From: Rhizobium sp. SG_E_25_P2
Lineage (GTDB): Bacteria > Pseudomonadota > Alphaproteobacteria > Rhizobiales > Rhizobiaceae
Reading direction: 5' to 3'
Length of the DNA stretch: 64,000 nt
Assembly: GCF_029892285.1 (NCBI RefSeq)
Contig: NZ_JARXVM010000008.1
Coordinates: 124,001 to 188,000 of the forward strand
Notes under the pieces: generated by a model
Databases searched by the model: none
Told to the model about the DNA's origin: nothing
Seen by the model: the letters and a program-made list of their open reading frames with translations, nothing else
Made by a program: the position numbers and the translations under genes
In this document: positions 1 to 9,567 of the stretch, one piece after another
How the letters are laid out: the number at the start of each line of letters is the position of its first letter
Position numbering within the stretch: the first letter of the stretch is position 1

Positions 1-1
1 T

Positions 2-1432
2 CTGCCGCTGTTCAAGAAACTGGCCGCGCTCAGGCCCGACGACGACGTCGCCCAGGCCAAGCTGATGGCGGTGGCGCGCGAATTCTGCGACTACGATACG
101 ATCGAGGCGCAGGAGCGCTGGATGGAGGAGCGGCGCGCCATGCTCGGGGACGCCGCCGCCCATGACGGCGAGACGCCCTACGCCAATCTCCTTCACTGCG
201 GCGACCAAAGAGTGAACCGGCTGGCCGCCAACCGCCAGAATGTCGGCCCCGGCTACTCCCCAGATCGCGCCGCCGCCCGACGCGCCGCCGCGCATGTCTG
301 GGGAGAGGGTCTTCGCATTGGCTACTTCTCCAATGATTTCAGCAGCACGCACGCCACAATGCGGCTAATGCGCGAGGTGCTCGAACGCCATGACGCAAGC
401 CGCTTTGATGTCACCCTCTATTGCTACACGCCGGATGACCTGATCCGCCGCGACGATGGCGGTCGCTCCAAATGGGGCCGCATTGTCAGCGTCACCAGCC
501 TGAGCGACACCGAAATCGCCGAACGGATGCGCGCCGACGGCGTCGATATTCTCGTCGACCTCAAGGGCCATACCGGCGGCTCGCGCAGCCAGGTGCTCAA
601 TTTCCCGATCGCGCCCGTTCATATCGCCTGGCTCGGCTATCCCGGTTCGACGCAGATGATCGATCTGGATTACGTGATCGGCGATCATTTCGTGCTGCCG
701 GATGCGGCAAAACCATATTTCCACGAAAAATTCATTCGGCTGCCGGACAGCTATCAGCCCAACGACGCCAGCACGCGTCCGCAGCCGACCCCGACGCCGC
801 CTTCGCGCGCCGCGCTCGGCCTGCCCGAAGATCGCTTCCTGTTTGCGAGTTTCAACGCCAATCGCAAGATCACGCTGGAAACGCTGGAACTGTGGTCCGA
901 GATCCTGCGCAAGACGCCGGAGAGCCGTCTCTGGATACTGCTGGAAACGCCGTTGATCCGCGAGAATTTCGCAACGCGAATGGAGAAGCAAGGCGTGGCG
1001 CGCCACCGCCTGATCTTTGCCGAAAACGCAGATTATGCCCGGCATCTGCACCGCGCCGCAGCCGCAGACCTGCATCTCGACACCTTTCCCTATAACGGCC
1101 ACACGACCACGTCGGACATGCTCTGGGCGGGCGTGCCGACGCTGACGAAAAGAGGCTCGAACTTCGCGTCGCGCGTCTCCGAAAGCCTGCTGAACGCGGC
1201 GGGCATGCCGGATCTCGTGGCGCCGGACGCCCAAACCTTTGTCGCAATGGCTGCAAGCTTCGCCACGGCCCCGGATAGCCTGAAACTCGTCCGCAAGCGG
1301 CTGGTCGAAACACGCCGAAAGGCGCCACTGTTCGACGCTGAACGTTTCCGACATCACCTCGAAAAAGCCTATATGCTTGCGGCTGACCGAGCCCGCCGCG
1401 GCCTCGAACCAACTGACCTCGATCTATTTTAG
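2..1432 (+). CDS. SPINDLY-family O-linked GlcNAc transferase-like protein (5' partial)
   Basis: The reading frame is open from base 2, so the gene starts upstream of the window; the first ATG seen (65) is internal. The visible 476 residues match the catalytic half of the bacterial SPINDLY/OGT family (GT41): a Rossmann-like start (LRIGYFSNDF), the segment DILVDLKGHT, the stretch APVHIAWLGYPGSTQ, and a C-terminal HTTTSDMLWAGVPTLT block that in this family forms the UDP-sugar site. The TPR repeats expected at the N terminus would lie outside the window. In bacteria such proteins modify proteins or join in glycan synthesis; the acceptor here is unknown. The gene ends in TAG at 1430-1432 and a small unrelated gene follows about 200 bp later. 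Confidence 0.88.
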   Translation: MPLFKKLAALRPDDDVAQAKLMAVAREFCDYDTIEAQERWMEERRAMLGDAAAHDGETPYANLLHCGDQRVNRLAANRQNVGPGYSPDRAAARRAAAHVWGEGLRIGYFSNDFSSTHATMRLMREVLERHDASRFDVTLYCYTPDDLIRRDDGGRSKWGRIVSVTSLSDTEIAERMRADGVDILVDLKGHTGGSRSQVLNFPIAPVHIAWLGYPGSTQMIDLDYVIGDHFVLPDAAKPYFHEKFIRLPDSYQPNDASTRPQPTPTPPSRAALGLPEDRFLFASFNANRKITLETLELWSEILRKTPESRLWILLETPLIRENFATRMEKQGVARHRLIFAENADYARHLHRAAAADLHLDTFPYNGHTTTSDMLWAGVPTLTKRGSNFASRVSESLLNAAGMPDLVAPDAQTFVAMAASFATAPDSLKLVRKRLVETRRKAPLFDAERFRHHLEKAYMLAADRARRGLEPTDLDLF

Positions 1433-1630
1433 CGCGTATGGAAACTCATAGGCTATTCGGGTTGACGAGACGCCCGCGCGCCCCGTAACGTCGCCTTAGT
1501 TGCGCGATCGGATTCGGTCGCGGACATTGTTCTCGCGTTACAACTGACTTGTCGGCGTCACGTATAGGCTCGCGCCATTTCGCGCGACTTTCGCGTGACT
1601 TAGGGGCAATTAAGAGGGAAAGGAACGTCC

Positions 1631-1870
1631 ATGAAATTCAAGACTCCCACGATCATCGCCATCTCCATGGCTATCGGCATCGCAACCGGCGCAGGCGTCA
1701 CCGCAATCGCCGCCCAGCCCAATATGAGAAGCGCGCTTGACCATCTTGTCGCCGCCGACGCCTTTTTGGCGCAAGCGAATGACAACAAGGGCGGCCACCG
1801 CGTGAAGGCTCGCAGCTTGATCAGCATGGCGATCCAGGAAGTGCGCGCCGGCATCCGCTACGCCAACTGA
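1631..1870 (+). CDS. small exported alpha-helical protein of unknown function
   Basis: A 79-residue protein with an N-terminal hydrophobic stretch (residues about 7-28, ending AIAAQ) that looks like a signal peptide. The remaining 50 residues form a likely amphipathic helical unit with several Ala, Gln and Arg. A purine-rich GGGAAAGGAACG precedes the ATG, and a clear rho-independent terminator follows 22 bp after the stop, which supports a real monocistronic gene. No family is recognised. The 198 bp upstream (1433-1630) show no other gene and probably hold the promoter. Confidence 0.6.
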   Translation: MKFKTPTIIAISMAIGIATGAGVTAIAAQPNMRSALDHLVAADAFLAQANDNKGGHRVKARSLISMAIQEVRAGIRYAN

Positions 1871-1891
1871 TTTTCTCGATACGTCGAGGAC

Positions 1892-1923
1892 AAGCCCGGC
1901 TGCATGCGCGGCCGGGCTTTTTT
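1892..1923 (+). terminator. rho-independent terminator
   Basis: The arms AGCCCGGC and GCCGGGCT form an 8-bp GC-rich stem followed by TTTTTT. It lies directly after the small exported protein gene on the plus strand and just before the convergent GH43 gene stop at 1931. Confidence 0.9.
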
Positions 1924-1930
1924 AGTCCCC

Positions 1931-3544
1931 TCACATCTGGCGTTGATAGGTGAACCTGTCGAAATCCGCCGCCTTTGCGCTGCCGGTGATGTCATAGGCG
2001 AACATGCCGACAAAGGCGCCGGTAAACGATCCATGCTCGCCGGCTCCGCCTTCATCCGACACCACGCCCGCGTCGAGGACCGGGCCGATCGCGCGCCAAA
2101 CCGCCTCGCCGTCACCTTTCCAGAAAAACTGGAGCGCATTGTCTCGGACATCGGCGGCCAGATGCACACGGCCAACAGGCAGCGCCTCGCCCGAACCAAC
2201 CGGAAATGTCAGCCGTCCGCCGGGATAATTTCCTGGGCAAGACTGAATCGTCAGGCAACGCCCCAGCGTCTCATGCCAGGTCACCGCCAGCGCATGGAAC
2301 TTGTAGCGATTGTAATAATGCGTCAGCCCCGCGACCTGCTGATAGGTTTCGGGTTTGAAATCAACCACGGTTTCCGCACGGAAACGGTGATGCTCCTGCC
2401 GTCTCGCCACCAGTGAGAATTCGAACCAGGAGCCGAGGCTTTCGCGGCCATAAAGCCTGAGATGGCTGGCCCGCGCGGTGAGCGAAAACAGCCTGTCGGG
2501 CTCGGGCGTCCGCAACCATTGGAACTCCCGGGGCAGTTCAACGCTGTCGAACTCCGCCTCGACGCGCTCCGGCGTCGATTTCTGCACGGCGCCCAAGGGC
2601 GCCTCGACCTCAAGCGCCGGAACCAGGCCGCCATGGGCAAGCCGTAGCCAGCCATCCTCACCCCAGACGCATTTCTGGATCGCCGTCTCGCGGCCCAGCG
2701 TGCAGCGCCGCAGCGGCGGCAGCGGCCGTCCAGTCAGATGAACCACATAGGGCTCGCCCTCTGGCGTCTCGACATATTGGCCATGGCCGGCGCGCTGAAG
2801 GGGCGCATCAGGCGCATCCTTAGAGGTCAGCAGATATTGGTCCGGATGCAGCGCGTAAGGACCAAGCACCTGCTCGGAGCGAGCGAATGCGATGGCGTGC
2901 TCATAGCCGGTGCCGCCCTCCGCAGCGGTTATGTAATAGTAGCCGTTCTTCTTGAACAGATGCGCGCCTTCGACCAGGCCGAGTTCCGTGCCGCCGAAGA
3001 TGTTGTAAACAGGCCCGATCAGCTTTCCCGCCGCCGCGTCATATTCCTGGCAAAGAATGCCGTCGAAATGGCTATTGCCGCCGATGGTGTTGTGCGCCTC
3101 GGGGCGGTGGTTCCACAACATCTGCAGAAACCATTTGCGCCCGTCATCATCATGGAACAGCGACGGATCGAAACCGGAGGAATTGACATAGACGGGATCG
3201 GACCACGGACCTTCGATCGACGGCGCGGTGACGATATAGTTATGCGCATCCTTGAACGAACCGTCGAAGCGCTTCACATCGGTGTAGACGAGCCAGAACA
3301 ACCCGTCGGCATAGGAAAGACACGGCGCCCAGACGCCGCAGCTGTCGGGATTGCCGCGCATGTCGAGCTGGCTTTTGCGGCTCAGCGGCCGGCAGACCAA
3401 CTCCCAATTGGCGAGATCGCGCGAATGATGGATCTGCACGCCCGGATACCATTCGAAGGTGGAGGTGGCGATATAATAATCCTCGCCCACCCGGACGATG
3501 GAAGGATCGGGATTGAAGCCCGGCAGGATGGGGTTGTGAATCAT
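1931..3544 (-). CDS. GH43 beta-xylosidase / arabinofuranosidase-like glycoside hydrolase
   Basis: A 537-residue protein starting NPILPGFNPDPS, the N-terminal hallmark of XynB-type family 43 enzymes. The three acidic catalytic residues of the five-bladed propeller are visible: Asp in NPDPS (base), Asp in GFDPSLF (pKa modulator) and Glu in LVEGAHLF (acid). The C-terminal third fits the beta-sandwich domain of XynB-like enzymes. There is no signal peptide, so it probably acts in the cytoplasm on imported oligosaccharides. The ATG at 3544 is preferred to a longer frame because GAGGAGGAG lies just upstream of it. It is the last gene of the minus-strand sugar locus and is separated from the aldo/keto reductase gene by a palindromic repeat. 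Beta-xylosidase is the usual activity; arabinosidase cannot be excluded. Confidence 0.9.
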   Translation of the reverse strand: MIHNPILPGFNPDPSIVRVGEDYYIATSTFEWYPGVQIHHSRDLANWELVCRPLSRKSQLDMRGNPDSCGVWAPCLSYADGLFWLVYTDVKRFDGSFKDAHNYIVTAPSIEGPWSDPVYVNSSGFDPSLFHDDDGRKWFLQMLWNHRPEAHNTIGGNSHFDGILCQEYDAAAGKLIGPVYNIFGGTELGLVEGAHLFKKNGYYYITAAEGGTGYEHAIAFARSEQVLGPYALHPDQYLLTSKDAPDAPLQRAGHGQYVETPEGEPYVVHLTGRPLPPLRRCTLGRETAIQKCVWGEDGWLRLAHGGLVPALEVEAPLGAVQKSTPERVEAEFDSVELPREFQWLRTPEPDRLFSLTARASHLRLYGRESLGSWFEFSLVARRQEHHRFRAETVVDFKPETYQQVAGLTHYYNRYKFHALAVTWHETLGRCLTIQSCPGNYPGGRLTFPVGSGEALPVGRVHLAADVRDNALQFFWKGDGEAVWRAIGPVLDAGVVSDEGGAGEHGSFTGAFVGMFAYDITGSAKAADFDRFTYQRQM

Positions 3545-3593
3545 GATGGTCTCCTCCTCGAAAATTCTAGGTAATATCATCCGCCGGAGGGAC

Positions 3594-3720
3594 GCCCCTC
3601 ATCCCCCTGCCGGGACCTTCTCCCCGCGCGAGCGGGGAGAAGGAGGATGTGGCAAGGACGGCGCTCCATCGCCCTTCTCCCCGCCTGCGGGGAGAAGGTG
3701 GCGGCAGCCGGATGAGGGGC
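3594..3720. repeat. palindromic intergenic repeat, family A, copy 1
   Basis: About 127 bp whose ends are inverted (GCCCCTCATCC ... GGATGAGGGGC). It contains two internal hairpins of the form CTTCTCCCCGC ... GCGGGGAGAAG. Near-identical copies lie at 6928-7055 and 9568-9695, a half copy at 46531-46583 and a worn copy near 45333-45425. It fills the gap between the GH43 and aldo/keto reductase genes. The type is common between genes in Rhizobiales genomes. Confidence 0.9.
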
Positions 3721-3745
3721 TGACACCGACCAGACGAGCCTGAAC

Positions 3746-4798
3746 TTACTTCTTCTTCCGCGCCGGGCCGTTGCGCTCGGCCGAAGCCGCCCAGATATTG
3801 ATATCGGCCTCCTTGGCGTAGATATCGATCTCGGCCAGTTCTTCCGCCGTAAAATCGAGATTGTCGATCGCTTTCACGCAATCCTCCACCTGGCTCGCTC
3901 TGGACGCGCCGATCAGCGCCGATGTGACGCGGCCGCCGCGCAGCACCCAGGCAAGCGCCATCTGCGCCAGCGTCTGGCCGCGCTTTTCGGCGATGCGATT
4001 GAGCGCGCGGATATTCTCGACATTCTTCTCGTTGAGGAAATCGGGATTGAGCGACTTGTCGAGGCTGGCGCGGGCGCCCTCCGGAATACCGTTCAGATAT
4101 TTCGACGTCAGCATGCCCTGGGCCAGCGGCGAGAACACGATCGAGCCCATGCCCAATTCTTCCCAGGCGTCGACCAGGCCATCTTCCTCGATCCAGCGAT
4201 TGATCATCGAATAGCTGGGCTGGTGAATGATGCAGGGCGTGCCGAGATCCTGAAGGATCTTGTGCGCCTCGCGGGTGCGCTTGGTGTTGTAGGAGGAAAT
4301 GCCGACATAGAGCGCCCGGCCCGAGCGGACGATATGATCGAGCGCGCCGCAGGTTTCCTCGAGCGGCGTCTCCGGGTCAAACCGGTGCGAGTAGAAGATG
4401 TCGACATAGTCGAGACCCATCCGCTTCAGGCTCTGGTCGCAGGAAGCAATGACATATTTGCGGCTGCCCCATTCGCCATAGGGCCCGGGCCACATCAGGT
4501 AACCGGCCTTGGACGAGATGATCAACTCGTCGCGATAGCCGTTGAAGTCGGTGCGCAGGATCTCGCCGAAGGCTTCCTCGGCGCTGCCCGGAGGCGGGCC
4601 GTAATTGTTGGCGAGATCGAAATGGGTGATGCCGAGATCGAAAGCGGTGCGGCAGATTTCCAGTTTGGTCTGATGCTTGGCGTCATGGCCGAAATTGTGC
4701 CACAGGCCGAGGGAGATCGCCGGCAGCTTCAGGCCGGACTTGCCGACACGGTTGTATTTCATAGTCTCATAGCGGTTTTCAGCGGGGCGCCATGCCAT
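3746..4798 (-). CDS. aldo/keto reductase (YghZ / glyceraldehyde-3-phosphate reductase-like)
   Basis: 350 residues of the AKR TIM-barrel fold. The catalytic tetrad is visible: Asp and Tyr in FDLANNYGPP, Lys in IISSKAGYLM and His in DIFYSHRFD. The C-terminal segment GRVTSALIGASRASQ is the NADPH 2'-phosphate binding region. The closest remembered relatives are L-glyceraldehyde-3-phosphate reductases (YghZ) and Kv-beta-like AKRs. The ATG at 4798 follows TTGGAGGATT; the longer frame start at 4843 has no such site. In this locus it may reduce an aldose or keto-sugar released by the neighbouring hydrolases, but the substrate is inferred only from context. Confidence 0.9.
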   Translation of the reverse strand: MAWRPAENRYETMKYNRVGKSGLKLPAISLGLWHNFGHDAKHQTKLEICRTAFDLGITHFDLANNYGPPPGSAEEAFGEILRTDFNGYRDELIISSKAGYLMWPGPYGEWGSRKYVIASCDQSLKRMGLDYVDIFYSHRFDPETPLEETCGALDHIVRSGRALYVGISSYNTKRTREAHKILQDLGTPCIIHQPSYSMINRWIEEDGLVDAWEELGMGSIVFSPLAQGMLTSKYLNGIPEGARASLDKSLNPDFLNEKNVENIRALNRIAEKRGQTLAQMALAWVLRGGRVTSALIGASRASQVEDCVKAIDNLDFTAEELAEIDIYAKEADINIWAASAERNGPARKKK

Positions 4799-4954
4799 GG
4801 GGAATCCTCCAATATTCTTGTGCGGCCGGACTATGCCCCTCATGGCTTTGGGGAGGCAAGCCGTGATTGGAAACTTTGCCTCACGTACCTCAGTAAATGC
4901 GCCTGCGCGCCAAATGTCTCCCCGGCGAACCGGGGAGACGAGAAGGCAAGCGCC

Positions 4955-6088
4955 TCAGCGCAGCAGCGACCGGGCCTCTTCGATGCCGAAAGCGGCCGGC
5001 TGGGTGCAGGTGGTGCGGATATCGATCGCCTTGCCCTCTTCGGCGCTTTTCAGGATCGACGTCAGTACGTCAATCGTATGAAGCGAACGGTCGAGCGAGC
5101 AGCGGTAATCGCTGCCGGTCTCGATGCTCGCCATCATGTCCGACAGGCCGACGCCGCGGTAATTGGCCTGCGTTCCCCAGGCAAACTCGTAATTCTTGGC
5201 GGTCATCGGGTGGTCCCAGACATCGACTTCCTTCGGCTCGCGGTCGGTTCCCGCCACTTCCACCGTGCCGCCGAAGAAGTTGGGATCCGGAACGAAGATC
5301 GCGCCGTCAGTGCCGTAAAGCTCCATGTTCTGGTGGCGATGCGCCCAGACGTCCCAGCTCGCCATCAGCGCCACTTGCGCGCCGGAGACGAATTCGAGCA
5401 CCGCATGCACATTGGTCGGCACGATGACGGGCACATTCTCGCCATTGCGCGGACCATTGGTGATGGTGCGCTCCTGCTTCGCCTTGTTGGCGAGCGCCAC
5501 GACGCGCTTCACCGGACCGATCAGGTTGACGAGATTGTTGACGTAATAGGGTCCCATATCGAGGATGGGGCCGCCGCCTGGCTGGAAGAAGAAATCCGGG
5601 TTCGGATGCCACATTTCCATGCCCGGCCCCAGCACATGGCAGGTGCCCGACATGACCTTGCCGATCTGGCCGCTGTCGATGAGGTTGCGGGCGAACTGGT
5701 GCGAGCCGCCGAGATAGGTGTCCGGCGCCGAGCCGACGCGCAGACCCTTTTCAGTGGCGATGCGGCGGAGATCCTCGCCCTGTTCGATCGACAGCACGAA
5801 AGGCTTTTCCGAATAGACATGCTTGCCCGCTTCAAGCGCCTTCTTCGAGACGGGATAGTGCGCCTCGGGAATAGTGAGGTTGACGACCACATCCACATCG
5901 GGATTGGCAAGCAGCGCATCGACCTCTTGAGCCAGAATGCCGAATTGGTCGGCCTTGGCGACAGCTGCAGCCATATGCAGGTCGGCGCAGGCGACGACCT
6001 TGAGATTGTTGAACAGCGGGATCAGGCGGAAATAGGCTTCGGAAATATTGCCGCAGCCGATGACGCCAACGCCATATTCTTTTGTCAT
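4955..6088 (-). CDS. Gfo/Idh/MocA-family NAD(P)-dependent oxidoreductase
   Basis: 377 residues. The N-terminal Rossmann domain opens with GVGVIGCGNISEAY (GxGxxG-type nucleotide site). The family motif EKPF follows at about residues 95-98, and the C-terminal alpha/beta domain holds GGGPILDMGPYYV with the usual catalytic Asp region. Members oxidise or reduce sugars, inositols or sugar acids. The stop lies 156 bp before the aldo/keto reductase start, and its own start is 12 bp downstream of the sugar isomerase gene, so these two are surely cotranscribed. A dehydrogenase/isomerase pair of this type is typical of rare-sugar or inositol-like catabolism; the exact substrate is unknown. Confidence 0.92.
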   Translation of the reverse strand: MTKEYGVGVIGCGNISEAYFRLIPLFNNLKVVACADLHMAAAVAKADQFGILAQEVDALLANPDVDVVVNLTIPEAHYPVSKKALEAGKHVYSEKPFVLSIEQGEDLRRIATEKGLRVGSAPDTYLGGSHQFARNLIDSGQIGKVMSGTCHVLGPGMEMWHPNPDFFFQPGGGPILDMGPYYVNNLVNLIGPVKRVVALANKAKQERTITNGPRNGENVPVIVPTNVHAVLEFVSGAQVALMASWDVWAHRHQNMELYGTDGAIFVPDPNFFGGTVEVAGTDREPKEVDVWDHPMTAKNYEFAWGTQANYRGVGLSDMMASIETGSDYRCSLDRSLHTIDVLTSILKSAEEGKAIDIRTTCTQPAAFGIEEARSLLR

Positions 6089-6100
6089 GGAATTCTGTCC

Positions 6101-6862
6101 TCAGAACGATTGGATCGATTGGATGGAGCGCGTCGCGCAACGGGTGATGTCGGACGGATTGTCGTGCTCGACGACGAAATGCCGTGCATTGGTCGCCTTC
6201 AGAGCATTCCAGATCGCAGGCCAGTCCATGACGCCGTGACCAACGTCGGCCCAGCCGCCTTCCTCGATATTTTCGCCGGCCGGCGCGATATCCTTGATAT
6301 GGGCCGAGGTGATGCGGTCCTTATAGGCATCGATGAACTTTGCCGGATCGGCGCCGCCGCGCACCACCCAGGCGACATCCATCTCCCAGGACAGCGACGG
6401 ACCGCCTTCGAAGATCCGGTCATGCGGCAGCGAGCCGTCGGCGAGCGCGACGAATTCGAAATCGTGATTGTGCCAGCCGAAATCGAAGCCGGCGTCGCGG
6501 AAGGGTTTGCCGGCCTTTTCAAGCCGCGCGCCGAAGGCCGTCCAGCCTTCTGCGTCCTTCGGACGGTCGTCGGGCATCACATAGGGGCAATAGACGGCGT
6601 CCATGCCGAGCGTGCGGGCGATATCGAGCATGCGGCCCGTTTCGTTCTCCAACTGGTCGAGACCGAAATGGCCGGTCGCCATGGTCAGGCCATTGGCGTC
6701 GAGATCGGCCTTGAGCGCCTTGACGGCGTCAGTGTCCATCGGCCCGTAAATGCCGCCGAAACCCTCGACTTCGTTATAGCCGAGTTTGCCGAGCAGCTTG
6801 AAGATTTCCGAAAGCGGCGGGAAATTGCGCGCACTGTAGAGCTGAAACGAGACTTTGGTCAT
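6101..6862 (-). CDS. sugar phosphate isomerase/epimerase family protein (AP endonuclease 2 fold)
   Basis: 253 residues starting MTKVSFQLYSARN, with a xylose isomerase-like TIM barrel. Metal-binding type residues are seen in FDFGWHNHDFEF, in the SLSWEMDVAW segment, in ITSAHIKDI and in the C-terminal HFVVEHDNP. The ATG at 6862 has GGAGG 7 bp upstream; the longer frame to 7003 runs into the intergenic repeat and is rejected. It is 12 bp upstream of the Gfo/Idh/MocA gene on the same strand. The pair probably interconverts a keto-sugar intermediate. IolE/IolI-type relatives act on inositol derivatives, but specificity cannot be read here. Confidence 0.88.
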   Translation of the reverse strand: MTKVSFQLYSARNFPPLSEIFKLLGKLGYNEVEGFGGIYGPMDTDAVKALKADLDANGLTMATGHFGLDQLENETGRMLDIARTLGMDAVYCPYVMPDDRPKDAEGWTAFGARLEKAGKPFRDAGFDFGWHNHDFEFVALADGSLPHDRIFEGGPSLSWEMDVAWVVRGGADPAKFIDAYKDRITSAHIKDIAPAGENIEEGGWADVGHGVMDWPAIWNALKATNARHFVVEHDNPSDITRCATRSIQSIQSF

Positions 6863-6927
6863 GATGTCCTCCATTGATCGCCCGAAGGTGGAAATTGGGT
6901 GGAGATGATGGGATGCAGTCGTGCAAT

Positions 6928-7055
6928 GCCCCTCATCCCCCTGCCGGGACCTTCTCCCCGCGCCTGCGGGGAGAAGGGGATTGTGGCGCGACCTCCGCTC
7001 CATCGTCCTTCTCCCCGCTATGCGGGGAGAAGGTGGCGCCAGCCGGATGAGGGGC
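6928..7055. repeat. palindromic intergenic repeat, family A, copy 2
   Basis: A 128-bp copy of the 3594-3720 repeat, with the same GCCCCTCATCC ends and two CTTCTCCCCGC hairpins. It lies between the sugar isomerase start and the GH2 gene stop, inside the presumed operon. Confidence 0.9.
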
Positions 7056-7080
7056 GAAGCACGCCGTCTAAATCAAATGT

Positions 7081-9522
7081 TCACTCCACCGCCTGACACG
7101 ACTGGAGATCCCGCAGCACGAAGCGCGGCGTCGCCGACGGATCTTCAGCAGTGAAGGTAATCACGCGACATTCTGCAGCGAGCAAGTCGAAGGCGTTGTC
7201 GGAAAAGCGACCGGCCACATCCGCCTCCAGCATCACGAACAGAGCGAGACCGGCGGAGTTCAGCGAAATCCGCCAACGCCCCTCGCCCACGGCCTGCGCT
7301 TCATAGACGAGGCCGGCGGGTGCGAGATCGAGCGTCTTGTAGCTTGTCGCCACATGGTGACCGCGACCTTCATTGCCGGCCGACGTGCGGAAATCCCAAA
7401 ACAGCAGGTGATCCCCAGGGATTTCACTGGCGGAAATCGTCTCCAGCGTCATCGCCTTGTCGGGACGGCATGTCGCCTTGGCGGACCGCAGCGGATGCCG
7501 CGCGCCGGCGAGATCGACCGTATAGAAGTCCGCAGAAACCTCGATATTGTCGGCGAGATCGTTGACCATCCGCATCTCCACCCTATCACCCTCCGGTGAC
7601 GGAATGGCGACCAGGGTCACGGGCTCGAAGAAGCGCCGCGCCTGATAATGCATGGCCTTCCAGTTGCCGCCGTAATCGAGGCTGGCCCAGGAGGCCACCG
7701 GCCAGGTGTCGTTGAGCTGCCAGATGATCGTGCCCATGCAATGCGGCTTGAGCGAGCGCCAGTAATCGATTGCCGTCTTGATCGCCAGTCCCTGCTGGAT
7801 CTGGCTGAGATAGACGAAATTGGCGAAATCCTGGGGGAAGCGGAAATAGCGGAACATCGTGCCCGCGATCCGCTCATTGCCGCCCGGGTTCTTCTGATGC
7901 ACTTCCATCACCGGCGAGGCGATGTTGATGTCCTTCTTCTCCGCGAACTGGCTGATCAGCAGATTCGACGTGTAGGACTGGAAGCCGAATTCCGAGCAGA
8001 AGCGCGGCTTGACGGTGCGATAGTGATCGAACGACTTGTTCTCGTGCCAGACCGACCAGAAATGCATATCGCCGGAGCCATCGGCATGCCAGGCGTCGCC
8101 GAAATTGAGATAGCCGCAGGACGGACTCGACGGCCACCAGAGCGCATCGGCGTCAGCCTTGCGCAGCGCCGTTTCGATGGTGCGGTTCAGCCGATCATAA
8201 GAGACGAGGTAGCGATCGCGATCCTTCTTCGAGCAGTCGAACCAGGTGAGAGCGCCGACCAGTTCATTGTCGCCGCACCAGAGCGCGATCGAGGCGTGAT
8301 GGCCGAGCCGCTTGACCTGATACTCGACCTCATGCGCGACATTGTCCAGGAAATCCGGCGTCGAGGGATAAAGGTTGCAGGCGAACATGAAGTCCTGCCA
8401 GACCATCAGCCCCAGCCGGTCGCAGATGTCGTAGAACCAGTCATGCTCGTAGAAGCCGCCGCCCCAGATGCGGATCATGTTCATGTTCGCATCGACGGCC
8501 GATTGCAGCAGGGCTTCGGTCTTTTCACGGCTCGTGCGGGAAAACAGCGCGTCGGCGGGAATCCAGTTGGCGCCCTTGCAGAAAATCTCCGCGCCGTTGA
8601 CACGGAAGACGAAGCGGTTTCCAGCCTCGTCTTTGTCCGTGACGAGTTCGATCGTGCGCAAGCCTATCGTCTTGACGATCGTCTCCTCGTCCAGGCTCAC
8701 TTTCAGCGTGTAGAGATTCTGCGGCCCCGCACCGGCGGGATGCCAAAGCCTCGGCTTCTCGACGACGAAGACGTGATGCAGCACCGTCTCGCCCTGGGGC
8801 AGGTCGCAGTCGCGATTCAACGACCATCCATCCAGGTCGAACCGCACGACCGCCTGTCCGGCATCACGCGCATGGAGCGTCACGGCCACGTCGAGTTCGA
8901 CGCTGCCATCCTTTTTGTGCGCCTGCTTGACGGTGACATGTTCGATCCGCGCCGTCTCGATGCGGCGAAGGGCGATGGTTCCGTAAAGACCTGAAGGGGC
9001 CAGCGCGATGTTCCAGTCCCAGCCAAAATGGCATTGCGGCTTGCGCAGCATGTTGCCGTAGGGGATAGGGCAGTTCATCTTGAGCCAAGGCACTTCGAAC
9101 GGCTGGGCGTCATAGACCTTCTTGCCCTCGGCGACCGGCGAATGCAGCGTCACCGAAATTTCATTCGTTCCCGGCTTCAGCGCGCCCGTCACGTCGGGGC
9201 GATAGCGGCGGAAGCAATTGTCGGTGCGGGCGACGATGACGCCATTGATCCGGATCGTGGCGACAGTGTCGACATAGTCGAGGTCGAGATACCAGTCGCC
9301 ATCAACAGGAGCCATCGGCATGTCGAAGCTGCGCGTCAGAGTCCAGTCCTTGTGGGCGACCCATTGCACCAGCGCTTCATTCTTGCCGAAATAGGGATCT
9401 GGAATAACGCCCTCGGCCTGAAGCGCCGAATGCACGTCGCCGGGCAGCGAAATCGTCAGCCCGTCGCGCTGGCCGTCGGCCGAAAGCGACCAGGAGCCGG
9501 AAAGGTCGAGTGTCTGGGTCAT
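7081..9522 (-). CDS. GH2 beta-mannosidase-like glycoside hydrolase
   Basis: 813 residues with family 2 architecture: an N-terminal jelly-roll sugar-binding domain (about 1-180), an Ig-like domain, then the TIM barrel (about 290-600) and C-terminal beta domains. The acid/base Glu lies in WCGDNELVG near residue 420 and the nucleophile Glu in RFCSEFGFQS near residue 510; both fit the beta-mannosidase branch. There is no signal peptide, so it acts on imported oligosaccharides. The ATG at 9522 follows an AGAGGA site; the longer frame would enter repeat copy 3. Beta-mannosidase is the best call by overall resemblance, although other exo-beta-glycosidases share this layout. Confidence 0.9.
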   Translation of the reverse strand: MTQTLDLSGSWSLSADGQRDGLTISLPGDVHSALQAEGVIPDPYFGKNEALVQWVAHKDWTLTRSFDMPMAPVDGDWYLDLDYVDTVATIRINGVIVARTDNCFRRYRPDVTGALKPGTNEISVTLHSPVAEGKKVYDAQPFEVPWLKMNCPIPYGNMLRKPQCHFGWDWNIALAPSGLYGTIALRRIETARIEHVTVKQAHKKDGSVELDVAVTLHARDAGQAVVRFDLDGWSLNRDCDLPQGETVLHHVFVVEKPRLWHPAGAGPQNLYTLKVSLDEETIVKTIGLRTIELVTDKDEAGNRFVFRVNGAEIFCKGANWIPADALFSRTSREKTEALLQSAVDANMNMIRIWGGGFYEHDWFYDICDRLGLMVWQDFMFACNLYPSTPDFLDNVAHEVEYQVKRLGHHASIALWCGDNELVGALTWFDCSKKDRDRYLVSYDRLNRTIETALRKADADALWWPSSPSCGYLNFGDAWHADGSGDMHFWSVWHENKSFDHYRTVKPRFCSEFGFQSYTSNLLISQFAEKKDINIASPVMEVHQKNPGGNERIAGTMFRYFRFPQDFANFVYLSQIQQGLAIKTAIDYWRSLKPHCMGTIIWQLNDTWPVASWASLDYGGNWKAMHYQARRFFEPVTLVAIPSPEGDRVEMRMVNDLADNIEVSADFYTVDLAGARHPLRSAKATCRPDKAMTLETISASEIPGDHLLFWDFRTSAGNEGRGHHVATSYKTLDLAPAGLVYEAQAVGEGRWRISLNSAGLALFVMLEADVAGRFSDNAFDLLAAECRVITFTAEDPSATPRFVLRDLQSCQAVE

Positions 9523-9567
9523 GCGTATATTCCTCTGAAGGGACCGAATAGGAGGGCGCGGCGTAAA

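Noticed and set aside
4223-6877. 884-codon plus-strand frame
   Set aside because: Antisense to the aldo/keto reductase, Gfo/Idh/MocA and isomerase genes; its translation has no domain pattern.
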